Assembly: GCA_019744895.1 (NCBI GenBank) | Contig: JAIETV010000009.1 | Coordinates: 1-36,433 of the forward strand | Reading direction: 5' to 3' | Origin: Candidatus Babeliaceae bacterium | GTDB taxonomy: Bacteria > Babelota > Babeliae > Babelales > Babelaceae | Length of the DNA stretch: 36,433 nt | Part shown: positions 34,861 through 36,433 of the stretch, piece after piece | How positions within the stretch are numbered: position 1 is the stretch's first letter | How the letters are laid out: every line of letters starts with the position of its first letter | Made by a program: the position numbers and the translations under genes | Notes under the pieces: generated by a model | What the model saw: the letters and a program-made list of their open reading frames with translations, nothing else | What the model was told of the DNA's origin: nothing | The model's database searches: none

Positions 34861-36165
34861 ATGGATATCAAAATAAAAAAAATATATTTGGCAATAATTT
34901 TTGTATCTGGACTTTTTACCGGTTGTAAGCGACCGAAACCTTATGCTAAGCGCGTTTTTGTTGAAGAAAAGTCGCACATTCTTAAAAAAAGAATTATTAC
35001 GTTTACTAGTGGTGGAGGTGGCGGCCATGTCTCTGCAGCTCGTGCTGTTCGTACCATTTTACAAGATAATTACGAGATTGCAGATGTATACATGCTGAGA
35101 GACGTTCTTGCTCCTCTAGATTTTGTCAAGCAGATGACTTTTGAGTATTCCTCAGCCGAAGATCTTTATAATTATCTTATTACTAATAAGTACGTTTGGT
35201 TTACCAATACTCTTTGTGATTATGGCAAATATAATATGCCCCTTAAAGATAAAAAAATGCAGAAATTGATTTCTGATTTTCTTGATCTTAACCCTCCAGA
35301 TCTTATGATATCAGTTATGCCTACAGTTAATAACTCGCTCTTGGCGGTAGCAAAAAAACGGGGCATCCCTCTTATCATTATCCCTACAGATCTTGATCAT
35401 TCGATGTTTATTATTGGGCTTAAAGATAGTCCTTTGACGTATGAGCTCTATCGCTATATAGTGCCCTTTAATGATCCAGATCTTCTTAAGCCCCTAGACC
35501 CTGTAGGTATACCCAGCCAAAGAATTGTGGTAGGCGGTTTTCCTATAAGGCAAGAATTTTTTGCTAAGAAAAATATTAAAAAGCTTAAAAATGATTTTGG
35601 AATACCACTTACAAAGCCTGTCGTAACTGTCCTAATGGGTGCTGCCGGGTCATCGGCTACCTACGATTATCTCAAAACACTATCGCGCAGCAAGCATGCA
35701 TTGCATGTCATAGTATGTCTTGGCCGCAACGAAGCTCTGCGAAAAAAAATAGAGAAAATTAAGCTTCCTTACAACATTACTATGTCCCTTGTTGGGTTTA
35801 CCGACAAAATCCCTGATATTATGGCAATGTCAGATGTTTTGATAAGTAAATGTGGTACTGTAAGTGTCATGGAGGCTGTCCATGCTCAGATACCACTTCT
35901 TCTTGACTGTACTTCCCGTGCTTTAGATTGGGAGGCACTCAATGTAAGTTTTATTACACAACATGGATTCGGCGAAGGTGTAACGGACCTCAAAAAACTT
36001 GATAAACTTCTGGATAAATACCTTTTTGATCGTGAATTTTATGAGCGCTGTAAGAAGAATCTCAGAGAATTTGTAAAGCCGCGTTTTGCAGACAACCTTA
36101 AACAAGTTGTTGTTGAACTTTTAGTTCAAGCACAGTCTTATAAACTAGCTCATATTAAAAATTGA
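34861..36165 (+). CDS. MGDG-synthase/MurG-like glycosyltransferase with lipoprotein signal
   Basis: This is a 434-residue GT-B glycosyltransferase. The N-terminal MGDG_synth-type domain starts ITFTSGGGGGHVSAARAV (Gly-rich loop, His56), with LNPPDLMISVMPTVN and IPLIIIPTDLDHS following. The C-terminal GT28-type domain has TVLMGAAGSS, ITMSLVGFTDKIPDIMAMSD and SKCGTVSVMEAVHAQIPLLL, matching the KxG..t..EA donor site. Relatives move sugars from nucleotide donors onto diacylglycerol or lipid carriers. The oddity is the start: KKIYLAIIFVSGLFTGC fits a lipobox with Cys22, implying a lipid anchor outside the cytoplasm, where nucleotide sugars are not expected. The frame is closed by TAA two codons upstream, so this start is fixed. 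An IS982-type transposase end follows. Confidence 0.88.
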   Translation: MDIKIKKIYLAIIFVSGLFTGCKRPKPYAKRVFVEEKSHILKKRIITFTSGGGGGHVSAARAVRTILQDNYEIADVYMLRDVLAPLDFVKQMTFEYSSAEDLYNYLITNKYVWFTNTLCDYGKYNMPLKDKKMQKLISDFLDLNPPDLMISVMPTVNNSLLAVAKKRGIPLIIIPTDLDHSMFIIGLKDSPLTYELYRYIVPFNDPDLLKPLDPVGIPSQRIVVGGFPIRQEFFAKKNIKKLKNDFGIPLTKPVVTVLMGAAGSSATYDYLKTLSRSKHALHVIVCLGRNEALRKKIEKIKLPYNITMSLVGFTDKIPDIMAMSDVLISKCGTVSVMEAVHAQIPLLLDCTSRALDWEALNVSFITQHGFGEGVTDLKKLDKLLDKYLFDREFYERCKKNLREFVKPRFADNLKQVVVELLVQAQSYKLAHIKN

Positions 36166-36433
36166 TTCATTCAAAAAGCTTACCTTGTTAATTTTTTTAT
36201 TTCTTAATTTAACGTGAATTCGATCTAAGCCGGAATTAAGTTTTTCACAAAAGACTCGATAGAAGGCTTTTTTTGGCGCATTTGATAAGAGATCAGTGAT
36301 GAGAAAAGATGAGTCAAAGAACCCCACCAACTTCGATGCCTGGTCTGTTCAAGTTGAAGATGATTTTTTAAAATATCTCCTACTGATTCGATAATTCCGC
36401 GCTTTTGAAGCAATAACTGATCGATGAGCGGTA
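36166..36433. mobile_element. End of an IS982-family insertion sequence (partial)
   Basis: The right edge of the window contains the 3' part of an IS982-type transposase gene, so an insertion sequence runs off the edge. Its left end must lie between the glycosyltransferase stop (36165) and about 36224; I could not identify the terminal repeat or a target duplication without the other end. The left boundary given is the outer limit. Confidence 0.7.
36225..36433 (-). CDS. IS982-family transposase, C-terminal part (runs off the right edge)
   Basis: The - strand frame is open from the window edge to a TAG at 36225-36227, giving about 68 residues of C-terminus. LIDQLLLQKRGIIESVGDIL, then QTRHRSWWGSLTHLF, SLISYQMRQKKPSIESF and KNLIPA match the C-terminal end of IS982 transposases. 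There the Glu of the DDE triad sits in the KRxxIE segment and an EHTRHRS-type motif follows. No frameshift or stop interrupts the visible part, so the gene may be intact. The TTG at 36413 is internal, not a start. It converges on the glycosyltransferase gene. Confidence 0.85.
   Translation of the reverse strand, partial: PLIDQLLLQKRGIIESVGDILKNHLQLEQTRHRSWWGSLTHLFSSLISYQMRQKKPSIESFVKNLIPA

Noticed and set aside
36145-36330. 61-codon - strand frame overlapping the glycosyltransferase end and the transposase
   Set aside because: The overlapping frame matches IS982 transposase, so this one is a shadow.
1-36433. tRNA, rRNA or other structural RNA genes
   Set aside because: I looked through the intergenic gaps for tRNA-like ends and long conserved RNA motifs and found none; a covariance-model search would be decisive.

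Overview
The window is about 36.4 kb of AT-rich bacterial DNA with short intergenic gaps and 27 protein-coding genes that I accept, two of them cut by the window edges. The gene content points to a Gram-negative-type bacterium living in or on a eukaryotic (probably protist) host. It has secretins, lipoprotein and signal-peptide proteins and an outer-membrane barrel. It also has a secreted eukaryotic-type ubiquitin-specific protease, a secreted clostripain-like protease and an AAA+ ATPase that resembles mitochondrial ATAD3. This combination fits Candidatus Dependentiae (TM6/Babeliae) best, but that placement is inference from gene content, not a phylogenetic result.

Left part (1-6440): a secretion or type IV pilus assembly operon on the + strand. 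A secretin (5' end outside the window), a PilM-PilN/GspL-type fusion, a PilO/GspM-type protein and a second, paralogous secretin are packed with a 4-base overlap or tiny gaps. Next (6514-14213) comes a mixed block. A tspO-eno pair on the - strand diverges from a CPD photolyase plus a photolyase/cryptochrome-like protein. A secreted ubiquitin protease and a MutY-like glycosylase lie on the - strand, then a DUF1295 membrane enzyme. TspO, photolyase, cryptochrome-like protein and DUF1295 together look like a light/oxidative-stress gene set. From 14219 to 20439 lie a two-domain M16 peptidase, a small exported protein coupled to a Bcp peroxiredoxin, a ComEC-like membrane protein lacking its C-terminal half, and a secreted C11 protease.

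The only long gene-free stretch (20440-21188) holds what I read as the chromosomal replication origin. It has eight perfect DnaA boxes, six of them in a 34-bp perfect inverted repeat of 11-bp-spaced triplets, next to a very AT-rich segment and two strong hairpins. Hand counts of G and C in a few lines on each side agree with a skew change here in the direction expected of an origin. dnaA and dnaN are not adjacent.

Right of the origin the + strand carries nusA-infB and a WecA/MraY-type sugar-phosphate transferase, then nfo on the - strand. A large outer-membrane barrel protein, a secreted 12-cysteine metallothionein-like peptide, two small membrane proteins and aspS follow. gatB converges on aspS. 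AspRS has the residue expected of a non-discriminating enzyme, which fits GatCAB-dependent Asn-tRNA synthesis. The right end has the ATAD3-like AAA+ protein, an MGDG-synthase/MurG-like glycosyltransferase with a lipoprotein signal, and the C-terminal end of an IS982-family transposase running off the edge.
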